From: Saprospiraceae bacterium | GTDB lineage: Bacteria; Bacteroidota; Bacteroidia; Chitinophagales; Saprospiraceae | Length of the DNA: 51,211 nt | Assembly (NCBI GenBank): GCA_020628475.1 | Contig: JAHDFB010000018.1 | Span: forward strand, 1 to 51,211 | Direction: 5' to 3' | Part shown: piece by piece, positions 1 to 8,838 of the stretch | How positions within the stretch are numbered: position 1 is the first letter of the stretch | Layout: each line of letters opens with the position of its first letter | Translations under genes and position numbers: made by a program | The notes under the pieces: model-generated | Databases searched by the model: none | What the model saw: the letters and a program-made list of their open reading frames with translations, nothing else | Told to the model about the DNA's origin: nothing

Positions 1-11
1 ATTCTGGTTTT

Positions 12-395
12 TTATCCCATTTGTGGAGGTGGTCCCATTTGGTAATAGAAGCTTTCATGCTCTATTTGACCATTTTCGTTCCATTGCTGTACGGAAATTT
101 CTTCCATCTTCATTCGATTTCCATCTTGCATCGTGATGTCTGTCCAATTTTCTACCATGGTGGTTCTTGATTCTTCATTTGAGGTGATTTTGGTGTATCC
201 ACCGCCATGATGTTCTTTGACCATTCCAAACCATTGTTGGATTGCTTGCCTTTGTGCTTCTTTTCCTTCTCTGGTTTCTCCAGTTGGTTTTTCTACGATG
301 GTACAATTTTCGGCGTAATGTTTTTCAAACGCCTCCATAACTTGACCTTGACCCATCATGTCGTATAGGTTCTTTGCATTATCATAACAACTCAT
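12..395 (-). CDS. SnoaL-like / NTF2-fold protein
   Basis: A 127-residue soluble protein with the look of the SnoaL-like branch of the NTF2 superfamily: an N-terminal helix ending in MEAFEKHYAENCTI, then the strand-rich half with paired aromatic and acidic residues (VENWTDITM, QWNENGQIEHESFYY). Family members form small cone-shaped barrels that bind hydrophobic ligands or act as isomerases or hydrolases; sequence alone does not give the substrate here. The C-terminus is a short Pro/Gly/Met tail. There is no signal peptide, so it is probably cytoplasmic. It is transcribed away from its right-hand neighbour and the rest of its context lies off the left edge. The fold assignment is fairly secure, the function unknown. 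Confidence 0.7.
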   Translation of the reverse strand: MSCYDNAKNLYDMMGQGQVMEAFEKHYAENCTIVEKPTGETREGKEAQRQAIQQWFGMVKEHHGGGYTKITSNEESRTTMVENWTDITMQDGNRMKMEEISVQQWNENGQIEHESFYYQMGPPPQMG

Positions 396-648
396 AAATT
401 AAGTATTATTCTTTCTTGACGAAAGTTAGTTAAAGAATAGATTGGAAAAATAATCAATCAAGAAGTGCCAAACAATTTTCTTCGATGAAATAGATGTTAA
501 AGTTCTATGAAGAGCGGTTATAATATCTCGATTACGAATCTCTAACACACCAAAACCATGCTTTTTATCATCCTTTTAACACAGAAGTATTCATGAAATG
601 ATGCTGCTACTTATTGAAAATCTTACTTTTAATCTCAAATTGAATTGT

Positions 649-2085
649 ATGAATAAGATTGTATATATCATTGGAATTTCGATCATCGGTTTTTTGGTGG
701 CTTGTAACCCGAAAGTGGCCGAGGTGGTTGATGATAAGCCAAAGGAAGAAGTGGTAGAGTTGACCGAAGAGGAGAAACTTTGTCGCACATTCAGTCAATT
801 GGGTGCATTAAGAAATACCGCCATGGAGAATTTCGTGCTGTATCGAGATCAGGTTAAAGCAGGGAATTTTGAAGAAGCCTATCCCATGTGGTCAAGGGCA
901 TTTAGTCTAGCTCCAAAATCAGATGGTAAGAAGACGTATCATTATGATGATGGTGTCAAGATTTTTACGTATTTCTATAATAAAGAAACCGATGCTGATA
1001 AGAAGAAAATGTGGGTAGATTCTGTCAAATATCTATACAATCGAAGAGAACGTTGTTTTGGAGAAGGTGATTACTTAGCTGCTCGAGAAGGCTTCGATAT
1101 GTATTATAATTTCAAAGAACATGTCGACCAAACGTACATATATAATAAGTTCAAAAAATCAGCAGATGGACTCGGCGAAAAATTACCCTATTTCGCCATT
1201 AATCCCTTTACAAAATTGATCGTAGACATGATGGGAAGTGGAGATTTAGAGATGGCTGAAGCAAATAAATACGCCATGTTGATCTTGGATGCGATTAAAT
1301 ATGGCAATGACAATTGTGGAGATAAATGTGATACTTGGGATATCATCAATAACTATGCACCGATTCGATTAGAGGCTTTAGAAGGATATGCTGGGTTTTA
1401 TGACTGTGATTACTACTATAATAAGTATTATCCAGAATTTGAGGCCAATGGAACCGATTGTGATATTATCGAAAAAGTGGGTATTCGGCTCAAGCGCGGA
1501 GGTTGTGATTTGGAAGGAGAGGCCATTGCTGCCTTAACAGAAGCCTTCAAGGCGAATTGTAAATCGGAGGTTCCAGTGGCAAAAGGACCACTTTCCGAAG
1601 CTTTTCAATTGTATCGTGATGGGAAATATCAGGAGGCCGTGGTCAAGTTTGATGAATATTTTGCTGCCGAAACTGATCCTCTTAAAAAATCAAAATATCA
1701 ATTGGTCGTTGCCAAAATTTATTACCGAGATATCAAAAACTTTCCAAAGGCTCGATCGTATGCCAAACAAGCAGCAGAAAATAGAGCAAATTGGGGAGAT
1801 CCGTTTATATTAATCGGTAAATTATATGCTTCGTCTGGACCTATTTGTGGACCGGGGACAGGATGGGATTCTCAGATCGTAACCTGGCCGGCGATTGATA
1901 AATGGAATTATGCTAAAAAAATTGATCCGTCCGTGGCTTCTGAGGCCAATAAACTTATTGGAACTTACAAGAAATTTATGCCAGATGTAACCGAAATATT
2001 CAGTCGGCCAAATGTTTCAGAAGGTGGACCTTTTTATGTAGGATGCTGGATTAAGGAAAATACAACTGTTCGAGCCGCTAAATAA
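649..2085 (+). CDS. TPR-type lipoprotein, Bacteroidota-conserved
   Basis: I chose the ATG at 649 because it gives a clean lipoprotein signal (MNKIVYIIGISIIGFLVAC, lipobox Cys at residue 19); the ATG 51 nt upstream adds residues that spoil it. The mature protein (478 residues with signal) is helical with TPR-like units, for example FEEAYPMWSRAFSLAP and YQEAVVKFDEYFAAE, and has many Cys residues (NCGDKCD, YDCDYY). The C-terminal block GPGTGWDSQIVTWPAIDKW, followed by YAKKIDPSVA, is a strongly patterned module that I recognise as recurrent in Bacteroidota TPR lipoproteins. It probably sits on a membrane as a scaffold; the partner is unknown. folB starts 7 nt after its stop, so the two are probably co-transcribed. 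Confidence 0.8.
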   Translation: MNKIVYIIGISIIGFLVACNPKVAEVVDDKPKEEVVELTEEEKLCRTFSQLGALRNTAMENFVLYRDQVKAGNFEEAYPMWSRAFSLAPKSDGKKTYHYDDGVKIFTYFYNKETDADKKKMWVDSVKYLYNRRERCFGEGDYLAAREGFDMYYNFKEHVDQTYIYNKFKKSADGLGEKLPYFAINPFTKLIVDMMGSGDLEMAEANKYAMLILDAIKYGNDNCGDKCDTWDIINNYAPIRLEALEGYAGFYDCDYYYNKYYPEFEANGTDCDIIEKVGIRLKRGGCDLEGEAIAALTEAFKANCKSEVPVAKGPLSEAFQLYRDGKYQEAVVKFDEYFAAETDPLKKSKYQLVVAKIYYRDIKNFPKARSYAKQAAENRANWGDPFILIGKLYASSGPICGPGTGWDSQIVTWPAIDKWNYAKKIDPSVASEANKLIGTYKKFMPDVTEIFSRPNVSEGGPFYVGCWIKENTTVRAAK

Positions 2086-2092
2086 AGATACC

Positions 2093-2455
2093 TTGTCCAA
2101 TCAAAAAACAGTTGTCATTGCCTTGGAGGATATGGAATTCTTTGCCTATCACGGGGTATATCCGGAGGAAAATAAGGTAGGTAGGAACTATCGGGTTTCT
2201 GTCTATTTGAATTGTGCTGTCGATATTGATGGCACAGATGATCTCGCTAGTAGTTATAATTACGAATGGATTTATGAGATTGCTAACGAAGAAATGAATA
2301 CGCCTAGAAAATTGCTGGAAACAGTGGCATTCCACATGGCCCGTAAATTGAGACAAAAATCCGATCTCCTGCAATCAGGAGAAATAAAAATTTATAAAGA
2401 AGGGCTTCCTCTTGCTGGAAAGGTAGGCCGATCGTTAATCGTTTATCAGATTTAA
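2093..2455 (+). CDS. folB: Dihydroneopterin aldolase
   Basis: Cytoplasmic folate-pathway enzyme that converts 7,8-dihydroneopterin to 6-hydroxymethyl-7,8-dihydropterin plus glycolaldehyde. The 120-residue length is typical. Visible signatures are the N-terminal LEDMEFFAYHGVYPEENKVG block with the pterin-side Glu at about residue 26, the Tyr in SYNYEWIY, and the C-terminal YKEGLPLAGKVGRS block with the catalytic Lys near residue 102. The start is inferred to be TTG at 2093, since the first ATG (residue 14) would remove the beginning of the conserved first strand. It lies 7 nt behind the TPR lipoprotein. No other folate gene is nearby. Confidence 0.88.
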   Translation: MSNQKTVVIALEDMEFFAYHGVYPEENKVGRNYRVSVYLNCAVDIDGTDDLASSYNYEWIYEIANEEMNTPRKLLETVAFHMARKLRQKSDLLQSGEIKIYKEGLPLAGKVGRSLIVYQI

Positions 2456-2566
2456 TTAACACTATAAGTCGTCTTTTAAAACTTCCCTAACACAAAAAAA
2501 GCTTCAATTCGCCTAATTTTATTTTTAAGTTTCTATTTTTAGCCAAACGAAAAATCAAAATTTTAT

Positions 2567-4126
2567 ATGAGTTCGAAGACTTTGCCTCAGAATAGACAAT
2601 TGTTTGGACATCCTGTTGGGCTCTATATATTGTTCTTTACAGAAATGTGGGAACGATTTTCTTATTATGGTATGAGAGCCTTGTTAACCTTGTATTTGGT
2701 TGCGAAAACAACAGACGAAAATCCAGGATTAGGTTGGCTCAATTCAGAATCTATAATGTTGTATGGATGGTATACCATGTTGGTATATGTTATGTCTATA
2801 CCAGGAGGAATGATTGCCGATAAGATATTGGGGCAAAAGAAAGCGGTACTCTATGGTGCGATCGTGTTGGTTGCAGGTCACTGTATTTTAGCCTTCGATC
2901 AAATGTGGGCCTTTTATTCTGGATTGGGATTGATCGTCTTAGGAGTTGGCTTACTCAAACCGAATATCTCGACGATGGTCGGTGGGCTTTACCAAAAAGG
3001 AGATATCCGTCGAGATAAGGGATTCAGTATATTTTATATAGGTATTAATTTAGGATCCTTACTAGCGACAATCATCGTAGGTTATGTGGGTGAAACCATT
3101 GGATGGCACTACGGTTTTGGATTGGCAGGAATTGCTATGTTGTTGGGGCTGATGGTCTATTTGTACGGGCAAAAGTACTTAGTGCATGTCGGAAATAAAC
3201 CAACGGAAGAAGATAAGAAAAGCGATGTATCTGTATTACAATTATTAGGATCGCTGAAAAATAATCCATTAAATCTGGGTATCGTAATATTAATTCTCAT
3301 TTATGCGGTGTACGCAGGATTTACATATTCTGGAGTGGATAGCTGGGGATATACGGCCTTGTATGTATTTATAGCGCTGGTAGTAGGAATCATGATGATG
3401 ATCTACAAGACTTTGGAAACGCGCATTATGAAGGATCGTTATTTAGTACTTCTCTTGTCCTTTTTAATCGTGATTGTATTCTGGGGCGCCTTTGAGCAAG
3501 CCGGCGGATTGATGTCGATTTATACAGAACAGAAAACCAATAGAATGTTATTCGGAATGGAAATTCCAACTACTTGGTTTCAGAGTTTAAATGCAGGATT
3601 CATCATCTTATTTGCTACCGGAGTGGCTTCGTATTGGGCGAAGCGGAAATTGAAAGGAAAGGAAGCTTCTTCTATCTTTAAAATGGCAGTTGGTACGATA
3701 ATCATGGGACTGGGCTTTGTCTTTATGATCTTCGCAGCCAGAGAGTACAATGCCAATGGAAGTTCAGGGATGCAATGGTTAGTATTGGCGTATTTATTCC
3801 ATACGATTGGTGAATTATGTTCGTCTCCAGTAGCGCTCTCTTTTATTACCAAACTAGCTCCAGTAAAATATGCCTCCTTGATGATGGGTGTTTATTTTGC
3901 TGCTACAGGATTAGGAAACAAGGTGGCAGGAGCGATCGGAGAGAAGGCATCAGAGTTTGGAGAATATGCTATATTTTCAGGGATCACGGTCTTAACGGTA
4001 TTAGTCGGCGTATTGGTTATTCTACTACTGAAACCACTGAAGCGTCTTACACATGGTGTGGAGGAAGAAGAGCGAGAAATGTTGGAAACCGAAGGCTATG
4101 ATATGGCAGATCCGGATATAAATTAA
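2567..4126 (+). CDS. POT-family proton/oligopeptide symporter (first of tandem pair)
   Basis: A 519-residue inner-membrane major-facilitator protein of the POT/PTR family, which imports di- and tripeptides with protons. The family fingerprint ExxERFxYY is intact in TM1 (E26, E29, R30, then FSYY). The PTR2-type block KPNISTMVGGLY and the TM7 FWGAFEQAGG motif are also present. About 12-14 hydrophobic segments are visible. It ends in a short acidic cytoplasmic tail. A second POT gene starts 39 nt downstream with nearly the same TM1 but a longer, divergent body, so this is an old duplication and not an assembly repeat. Exact peptide preference cannot be read from sequence. Confidence 0.93.
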   Translation: MSSKTLPQNRQLFGHPVGLYILFFTEMWERFSYYGMRALLTLYLVAKTTDENPGLGWLNSESIMLYGWYTMLVYVMSIPGGMIADKILGQKKAVLYGAIVLVAGHCILAFDQMWAFYSGLGLIVLGVGLLKPNISTMVGGLYQKGDIRRDKGFSIFYIGINLGSLLATIIVGYVGETIGWHYGFGLAGIAMLLGLMVYLYGQKYLVHVGNKPTEEDKKSDVSVLQLLGSLKNNPLNLGIVILILIYAVYAGFTYSGVDSWGYTALYVFIALVVGIMMMIYKTLETRIMKDRYLVLLLSFLIVIVFWGAFEQAGGLMSIYTEQKTNRMLFGMEIPTTWFQSLNAGFIILFATGVASYWAKRKLKGKEASSIFKMAVGTIIMGLGFVFMIFAAREYNANGSSGMQWLVLAYLFHTIGELCSSPVALSFITKLAPVKYASLMMGVYFAATGLGNKVAGAIGEKASEFGEYAIFSGITVLTVLVGVLVILLLKPLKRLTHGVEEEEREMLETEGYDMADPDIN

Positions 4127-4165
4127 TAGAAAATAATCATTTTAGAATAAACGAATTTATAAAAT

Positions 4166-5914
4166 ATGAGTGAGGCAAAAGCGCACAACGACTTTTTTGA
4201 GTCCAAGGTACTAGGACACCCATCGGGGCTTTTCGTATTGTTTTTTACAGAAATGTGGGAACGATTTTCCTACTATGGAATGCGATCTTTATTGGTATTG
4301 TTTTTTACCGCATCCTTGATGGATGAGGGCTGGGGCTGGCCTAGAGAACATGCATTGGCCATTTTCGGTACCTATACCTCATTGGTGTATTTATCAACCT
4401 TGATGGGTGGATATTTTGCCGATAAGAAAATTGGATTTAGAAATGCGGTTTTAGTGGGCGCCTTATTGATGACCTTAGGTCATGGATCGATGGCTCTTGA
4501 AACGCCTTTCTTCATTTATTTAGGACTGACCTTACTCGTCTTTGGAAGTGGTTTTTTCAAACCTAATATGACGTCGATTATTTCTGAAATGTATAAGGAT
4601 CATCCCGAAAAAAAGGATGGAGCTTATACCATCTTTTATATGGGGGTGAATGCCGGAGCTTTTCTAGGTATTCTTTTATGTGGTTATCTAGGTGAAAAAG
4701 TAGGATGGTCCGTAGGTTTTGGATTGGCCGGAATTTTCATGTTATTTGGTTTATTACAATTTTGGTTCGCACAAGGAATATTTGGAGATGTTGGATTAAA
4801 GCCGAAAAAAGTTGAAGACACTGAATTTGCCGATGATGGCGATAAAAGAAATCCATTTACGACTTGGCAAGTAGTTGTAGCGGTCTTAGCAATCGTTATA
4901 GGTTTAGTTTGGATTATTAATGATCCTGTTTCTAAAATATCAAATGGTAGTGTCAATTTTCTAGATTTCAGCGTCGGCAGTTTATCGGGGCCTTCTTTCA
5001 CGATTTTAATGGGCTTTGTTCTATTCTTATTATTGTTGGTCTATCGACTTACCCAGTATTCAAGAGTCACCAGAGATCGAATGTTAGCCGTTACTTTCTT
5101 CGCTTTTGTAACCATATTTTTCTGGGCAATATTTGAGCAGGCTCCAGGATCTCTAACCATTTTTGCGAAGGATTATACGAATAGAGTATTGGAAGGAAGC
5201 GCAGGTATGACCTTTAAGATATTTAATTCATTGATGACCTTAATTCCATTAGGTATCATCACTTGGGTATTGACTAAATTATTCAGACAGACTTTTGGGA
5301 AATATGCCCTATCCAATATATTCTTAAGTATCAGTTTTGTGATTATATGGGCGATAGCCATTTGGATGTTGAATGCTGAATTCCAGAAAGATGTTGCAGA
5401 GATTCCTGCATCTTGGTTCGGTGTATTGAATTCTCTATTTATCATTGCATTTGCGCCATTGTTCTCACGATGGTGGGAAAGTAAATACAATCCAAATGCG
5501 AATATGAAATACGCCATTGGTATGTTCTTATTAGGACTTGGTATGGCATGTGTGGCGATCGGAGCTAGTGATATTTCTCCAGGAGCGAAAACGGCTTCTG
5601 TTAGTATGATCTGGTTAGTTCTAGTATACCTATTCCACACATTGGGTGAATTATGCGTCTCTCCAGTTGCCTTATCATATGTAAGTAAGTTGGTGCCAGG
5701 ACGAATGATCGCAATGATGTTCGGTATATGGTATCTGGCAGTGGCTATTGGTATGAAATTAGCCGGAGTATTCGGTGAAATGTCAGAGGGTGTAGCCAAC
5801 GAACATGGATTTAGCTATTTCTTCTGGATTCTAACTGGAATTTCTGTAGGACTTGGTGTACTTTGTATCATTCTATTCCCGATCATCCGTCGATTGATGC
5901 ACGGTGTAAAATAA
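4166..5914 (+). CDS. POT-family proton/oligopeptide symporter (second of tandem pair)
   Basis: A 582-residue paralogue of the preceding transporter. TM1 carries the same proton/peptide motif (E29, E32, R33, then FSYYGMR), with KPNMTSIISEMY and FWAIFEQAPGSL further on. It is about 60 residues longer; the extra length lies in the central region (after KPKKVEDTEFADDGD) and between TM7 and the C-terminal helices. The C-terminal YLFHTLGELCVSPVALSYVSKL block is close to its neighbour's. The head-to-tail arrangement with a short spacer suggests one transcript. Differences in the central bundle could mean different peptide size or charge preference, which is inference. Confidence 0.93.
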   Translation: MSEAKAHNDFFESKVLGHPSGLFVLFFTEMWERFSYYGMRSLLVLFFTASLMDEGWGWPREHALAIFGTYTSLVYLSTLMGGYFADKKIGFRNAVLVGALLMTLGHGSMALETPFFIYLGLTLLVFGSGFFKPNMTSIISEMYKDHPEKKDGAYTIFYMGVNAGAFLGILLCGYLGEKVGWSVGFGLAGIFMLFGLLQFWFAQGIFGDVGLKPKKVEDTEFADDGDKRNPFTTWQVVVAVLAIVIGLVWIINDPVSKISNGSVNFLDFSVGSLSGPSFTILMGFVLFLLLLVYRLTQYSRVTRDRMLAVTFFAFVTIFFWAIFEQAPGSLTIFAKDYTNRVLEGSAGMTFKIFNSLMTLIPLGIITWVLTKLFRQTFGKYALSNIFLSISFVIIWAIAIWMLNAEFQKDVAEIPASWFGVLNSLFIIAFAPLFSRWWESKYNPNANMKYAIGMFLLGLGMACVAIGASDISPGAKTASVSMIWLVLVYLFHTLGELCVSPVALSYVSKLVPGRMIAMMFGIWYLAVAIGMKLAGVFGEMSEGVANEHGFSYFFWILTGISVGLGVLCIILFPIIRRLMHGVK

Positions 5915-5920
5915 TTCAAT

Positions 5921-6127
5921 ATGATATTATTATTGCGACTCGTCGTCATCGTTTTATTCATGTACTTTGTCTATGTCGTATATGAATGGATCATGCAGAT
6001 GAATCGCAATAATGTTATCTGTCCTAATTGTGATGGAGAGGGTAAATGGCAAACAGTGCGTGAGCTTGAAACCTGTTTGTTGTGTAAGGGTTCAGGCGTC
6101 ATTGAAAGCGAAGATGAATCAGCTTGA
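5921..6127 (+). CDS. Small membrane-anchored zinc-finger (DnaJ-CxxC-like) protein
   Basis: A 68-residue protein: one N-terminal transmembrane segment (about residues 2-24) followed by a short soluble part with two CxxC knuckles, CPNCDGEGKW and CLLCKGSGVI. Spacing and the following Gly residues match half of the DnaJ cysteine-rich domain (CxxCxGxG), so it probably binds one zinc ion. Six nt separate it from the transporter upstream, and its TGA directly abuts the ATG of pdeM, which implies translational coupling. It could be a membrane-tethered chaperone helper or redox protein; no function is assigned. Confidence 0.72.
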   Translation: MILLLRLVVIVLFMYFVYVVYEWIMQMNRNNVICPNCDGEGKWQTVRELETCLLCKGSGVIESEDESA

Positions 6128-6778
6128 ATGAAGACACTGCAGGGTCTCCTATGTACAGTCCAACAGGAAATAGTTGAATTACATCCTTATGCTAGCTTAT
6201 TCTGGCAGAAGAAGCAGATGTTACTTGTTTCTGATACGCATTTCGGTAAGGTTTCTCACTTTAGGAAAAATGGGATGGCCGTACCGATGGCGGTAGCCCA
6301 ACGCAATTGGGATCGACTCATGTGGCTTATAGATCATTATAAACCCAAGGAATTGGTCTTCTTGGGAGATCTCTTTCATAGTTCTTATAATGAGGAATGG
6401 AATGTTTTTCAAACCATTCGAGATAGCTTTTACGAGGTTCAAATGACCTTAGTGTTAGGAAATCATGATATACTCAACGAAGAACATTATCAGCGTGCGG
6501 ATTTACGCCTGGTAGAACGCCTTGATTTATTTCCTTTTGTATTTTCGCACGAGCCACTGGACAGAGCGTCAGGCTATAATATTTATGGACATATTCATCC
6601 AGCAGTGCGTATGAAAGGCAAAGGAAGACAAAGTATGAAGTTGCCTTGTTTTTATTTTGGTGAGAAATATGGAATAATGCCTGCTTTTGGAGCCTTTACA
6701 GGAACGATGACTATTCCGGTAAAAGAAGGCGATCAAGTTTTCGTTTTAGCGCAGGATCAAGTGTTTCAAATAGATTGA
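6128..6778 (+). CDS. pdeM: PdeM-type metallophosphoesterase
   Basis: A 216-residue calcineurin-like phosphoesterase of the type annotated as ligase-associated DNA damage response endonuclease PdeM. The two-metal site is complete: D36xH38 (SDTHFG), G80DLFH84, G111NHD114, H141 in FSHEP and G154HIHP158. The YGHIHPAVRMKG and PCFYFG segments are characteristic of this subfamily. Family members usually sit next to an ATP-dependent DNA ligase, a nuclease and a helicase; none of these is here, so the pathway link is by homology only. Its 3' end converges on gwsS, whose stop is only 10 nt away on the other strand, with no obvious terminator between them. Confidence 0.85.
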   Translation: MKTLQGLLCTVQQEIVELHPYASLFWQKKQMLLVSDTHFGKVSHFRKNGMAVPMAVAQRNWDRLMWLIDHYKPKELVFLGDLFHSSYNEEWNVFQTIRDSFYEVQMTLVLGNHDILNEEHYQRADLRLVERLDLFPFVFSHEPLDRASGYNIYGHIHPAVRMKGKGRQSMKLPCFYFGEKYGIMPAFGAFTGTMTIPVKEGDQVFVLAQDQVFQID

Positions 6779-6788
6779 TGATTGTTAT

Positions 6789-7742
6789 TTACTTCCACAT
6801 TCCTGCGTAAGGGTCGTAATTGCATTTACTGGGTTTTTCCATGAATTCGTTATTCTTAGTGAATGCTCTGCAGTCCGTACATACATATCTGTATTCGCAA
6901 TCTTTACAGCTTTGAATGGAATCCTTTTTAATGTTCCAATACTTTGTGAAAGAGCTATCTTGTATTAGTGTTTCCAAAGAAGTGGTATGAATGGAACCGT
7001 AGTCCATTTCCATGGAAGGACAATGTTTAATCATACCATTCGGATCTACAGAAATTTTTCCGCGCAAGCAAGCATTATGAGACTTATTGATTTGAATGTT
7101 TTTTTCGTCAAAAAGAAAGTATTGTTGATTGATTTTACCACAACTATTCACAAAATCAATTTCCTGATCAGTTGGAGTTATGGATATTTTTTGTGTTTTG
7201 TAGGATTCCTTAATGGAACTGTTGAATACATAGAGATTTAGATAAAATTGACAGTCTTGAACTATGTTGACCATGTCATTTAACGATAGCGATTCGGTTC
7301 GGATCAATAGATCCAGGTTGTCAATTTCAACGCTATCCAATATCTGAAAAAGCTTAGTACACCTTTCATAGTTTAAGGATTCTTCAATTCTTATTTCATA
7401 ATCAAAAATATGAATGGATTCAAGCTTGGTTAAAATGGAAGCTAATTCTTGGATGTTGTTTTGATGTATGATAGAATGAAGCCTGAGTTCAGGAGTTCGA
7501 ATTGTATTTTTTGATGAAGGCTTTTTCGATATTTTTAAAATATCATGATTTAACAAATAATCGATAGCCTTGGATTCGATATCCTTCGTCTTTTGCTGAA
7601 AAGGTTTATTGATGCTCTTTTTCAATAGTCCGAGCATATCGGAATCAATTTGAAAATGAAAACCTTTTTCGAGATGAACAATTAATCCATTGGTATATCC
7701 CTCATGTAATTCAATGGCTGGATTTAAAACTAAAAATGACAT
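6789..7742 (-). CDS. gwsS: Grasp-with-SPASM system SPASM-domain peptide maturase
   Basis: A 317-residue protein whose C-terminal third is a SPASM auxiliary iron-sulfur domain: C225-x10-G-x4-C241, then C279-x2-C282-x5-C288-x2-C291 and C307 (CEYRYVCTDCRAF, KCNYDPYAG). The radical-SAM CX3CX2C motif is absent and the N-terminal two thirds has no recognisable catalytic signature. This is the known architecture of the SPASM partner in grasp-with-SPASM RiPP systems, where it is paired with an ATP-grasp enzyme. It probably recognises the precursor or carries redox clusters during maturation; the reaction is not established. It is the last gene of the minus-strand cluster and lies 162 nt behind gwsG. 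Confidence 0.88.
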   Translation of the reverse strand: MSFLVLNPAIELHEGYTNGLIVHLEKGFHFQIDSDMLGLLKKSINKPFQQKTKDIESKAIDYLLNHDILKISKKPSSKNTIRTPELRLHSIIHQNNIQELASILTKLESIHIFDYEIRIEESLNYERCTKLFQILDSVEIDNLDLLIRTESLSLNDMVNIVQDCQFYLNLYVFNSSIKESYKTQKISITPTDQEIDFVNSCGKINQQYFLFDEKNIQINKSHNACLRGKISVDPNGMIKHCPSMEMDYGSIHTTSLETLIQDSSFTKYWNIKKDSIQSCKDCEYRYVCTDCRAFTKNNEFMEKPSKCNYDPYAGMWK

Positions 7743-7873
7743 ATGGACGAAATTTTCTTGATGCGTTTTTTTATTAGATATGCGCTAGTCTGATGACTTT
7801 TAGAAGATCTGATAATCGCATGTTTTTTCGGACCATCACTTGTTTTAGATTTATAAATAAACTTGGATTTCAT
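7730..7873 (-). CDS. Possible small basic ORF overlapping the gwsS start
   Basis: A 47-residue reading frame starts MKSKFIYKSK, is strongly basic (KKHAII, LIKKRIKKI) and ends in ICHF. It fills most of the 162-nt gap between gwsG and gwsS, and its stop lies 13 nt inside gwsS in another frame, which would allow translational coupling. It has no double-glycine leader, signal peptide or known motif. It may be a spurious frame in a leader region or a coupling peptide. I list it only because the gap would otherwise be unexplained; coding status is doubtful. Confidence 0.22.
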   Translation of the reverse strand: MKSKFIYKSKTSDGPKKHAIIRSSKSHQTSAYLIKKRIKKISSICHF

Positions 7874-7904
7874 GTCTAGTACATTTTATGGATTCCTTTT
7901 TATA

Positions 7905-8822
7905 TTATTTGAATACCGCTGAAAACAATCTATGGACATCGACTTTGCATTGATGTAATAAGCCAATGAAATTCCCAGTAGGATTTGATTCTAAAAACCA
8001 AGCCTTTTCTTTTTGAATCAATAAATCAAAACTGGCCGATGTAATATGGAGTTGTTCAATAAACGATAATAAGGATGATTTTAATTGATCTGATATTTGA
8101 TAAGGAATAAAGCGATATGCTTGATTGTATCGATAGTCTAATTCTGCAGCTCCTTTTTCTTTGAGTAGCCTTGCCCCAAAGAATTTTCCTTGTATATGAA
8201 AAATACGTACCTCAAAGTCGTATTTCACCGCTTGTTGTATCATAAACGGAAAAGTGGTCGGCAAAGAATTAGAATCTATATCCAGATCTGAAATTTTTTC
8301 AACAAAGGTTTTATCATACTCAGATACATAGGTTTTGGAAATAGGCTTGACAATATGTTCTTTGTCTTGTAATGCGCTATAACGTTGATAGTTATTGGTC
8401 ACGATTGTTTCAGGAACAAAGAGTCCCGCTTTTCTTGCAACTTTGTTTTGACTTAGTTTGTCTATATCATCCTTTGGATAGCCGAAAATAATTTTATCCG
8501 ATATTTCATCAATCAGGTATTTAAGCACCGCTTTTAATTCCGCGCTTTTATAGGCCAAGGTTGGATTGTCCATAGTCGGAAAAGCTCTTTTGTAGAGACT
8601 GTCTATGACTTCTATATTAGTCTTCCAACAAATAACTTTGTCAAATTGGCGAAGTGGGAAATTATTGATGAAGACCTCTTCCTGTATGATTTCAATTTGA
8701 ACATTATTTTTTTGGATAAGTTCATCTACATTGACGCGCACAAAATCCAATTTTTCGTCCAATAAGAATTGAACGATTTCTTGAATAGTGATATTGAAAG
8801 ATGTGGTGATAAGAAGAAGCAT
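7905..8822 (-). CDS. gwsG: Grasp-with-SPASM system ATP-grasp peptide maturase
   Basis: A 305-residue ATP-grasp ligase of the peptide-maturase type related to graspetide (microviridin-like) ligases. Visible ATP-grasp elements are the nucleotide-binding Lys in IVKPISK (K159), the strand FEVRIFHIQGKFFGARL (E204, R206) and the metal-binding end SFDLLIQ...FLESNPTGNF (D266, E278, N280). Such enzymes activate Asp/Glu side chains as acyl phosphates and join them to Ser/Thr hydroxyls or Lys amines, making macrocycles in a precursor. The substrate is probably the 54-residue peptide encoded 53 nt upstream, whose predicted core is rich in Asp/Glu. Function is by family; linkage chemistry here is inferred. 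Confidence 0.87.
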   Translation of the reverse strand: MLLLITTSFNITIQEIVQFLLDEKLDFVRVNVDELIQKNNVQIEIIQEEVFINNFPLRQFDKVICWKTNIEVIDSLYKRAFPTMDNPTLAYKSAELKAVLKYLIDEISDKIIFGYPKDDIDKLSQNKVARKAGLFVPETIVTNNYQRYSALQDKEHIVKPISKTYVSEYDKTFVEKISDLDIDSNSLPTTFPFMIQQAVKYDFEVRIFHIQGKFFGARLLKEKGAAELDYRYNQAYRFIPYQISDQLKSSLLSFIEQLHITSASFDLLIQKEKAWFLESNPTGNFIGLLHQCKVDVHRLFSAVFK

Positions 8823-8838
8823 AGTCCAAAACGTAAAT

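Noticed and set aside
598-648. Upstream ATG for the TPR lipoprotein
   Set aside because: It places 17 unrelated residues before a clean lipoprotein signal peptide.
2567-5914. Tandem POT genes as an assembly duplication
   Set aside because: The two share only motif regions; lengths (519 and 582) and most of the sequence differ, so it is a true old duplication.
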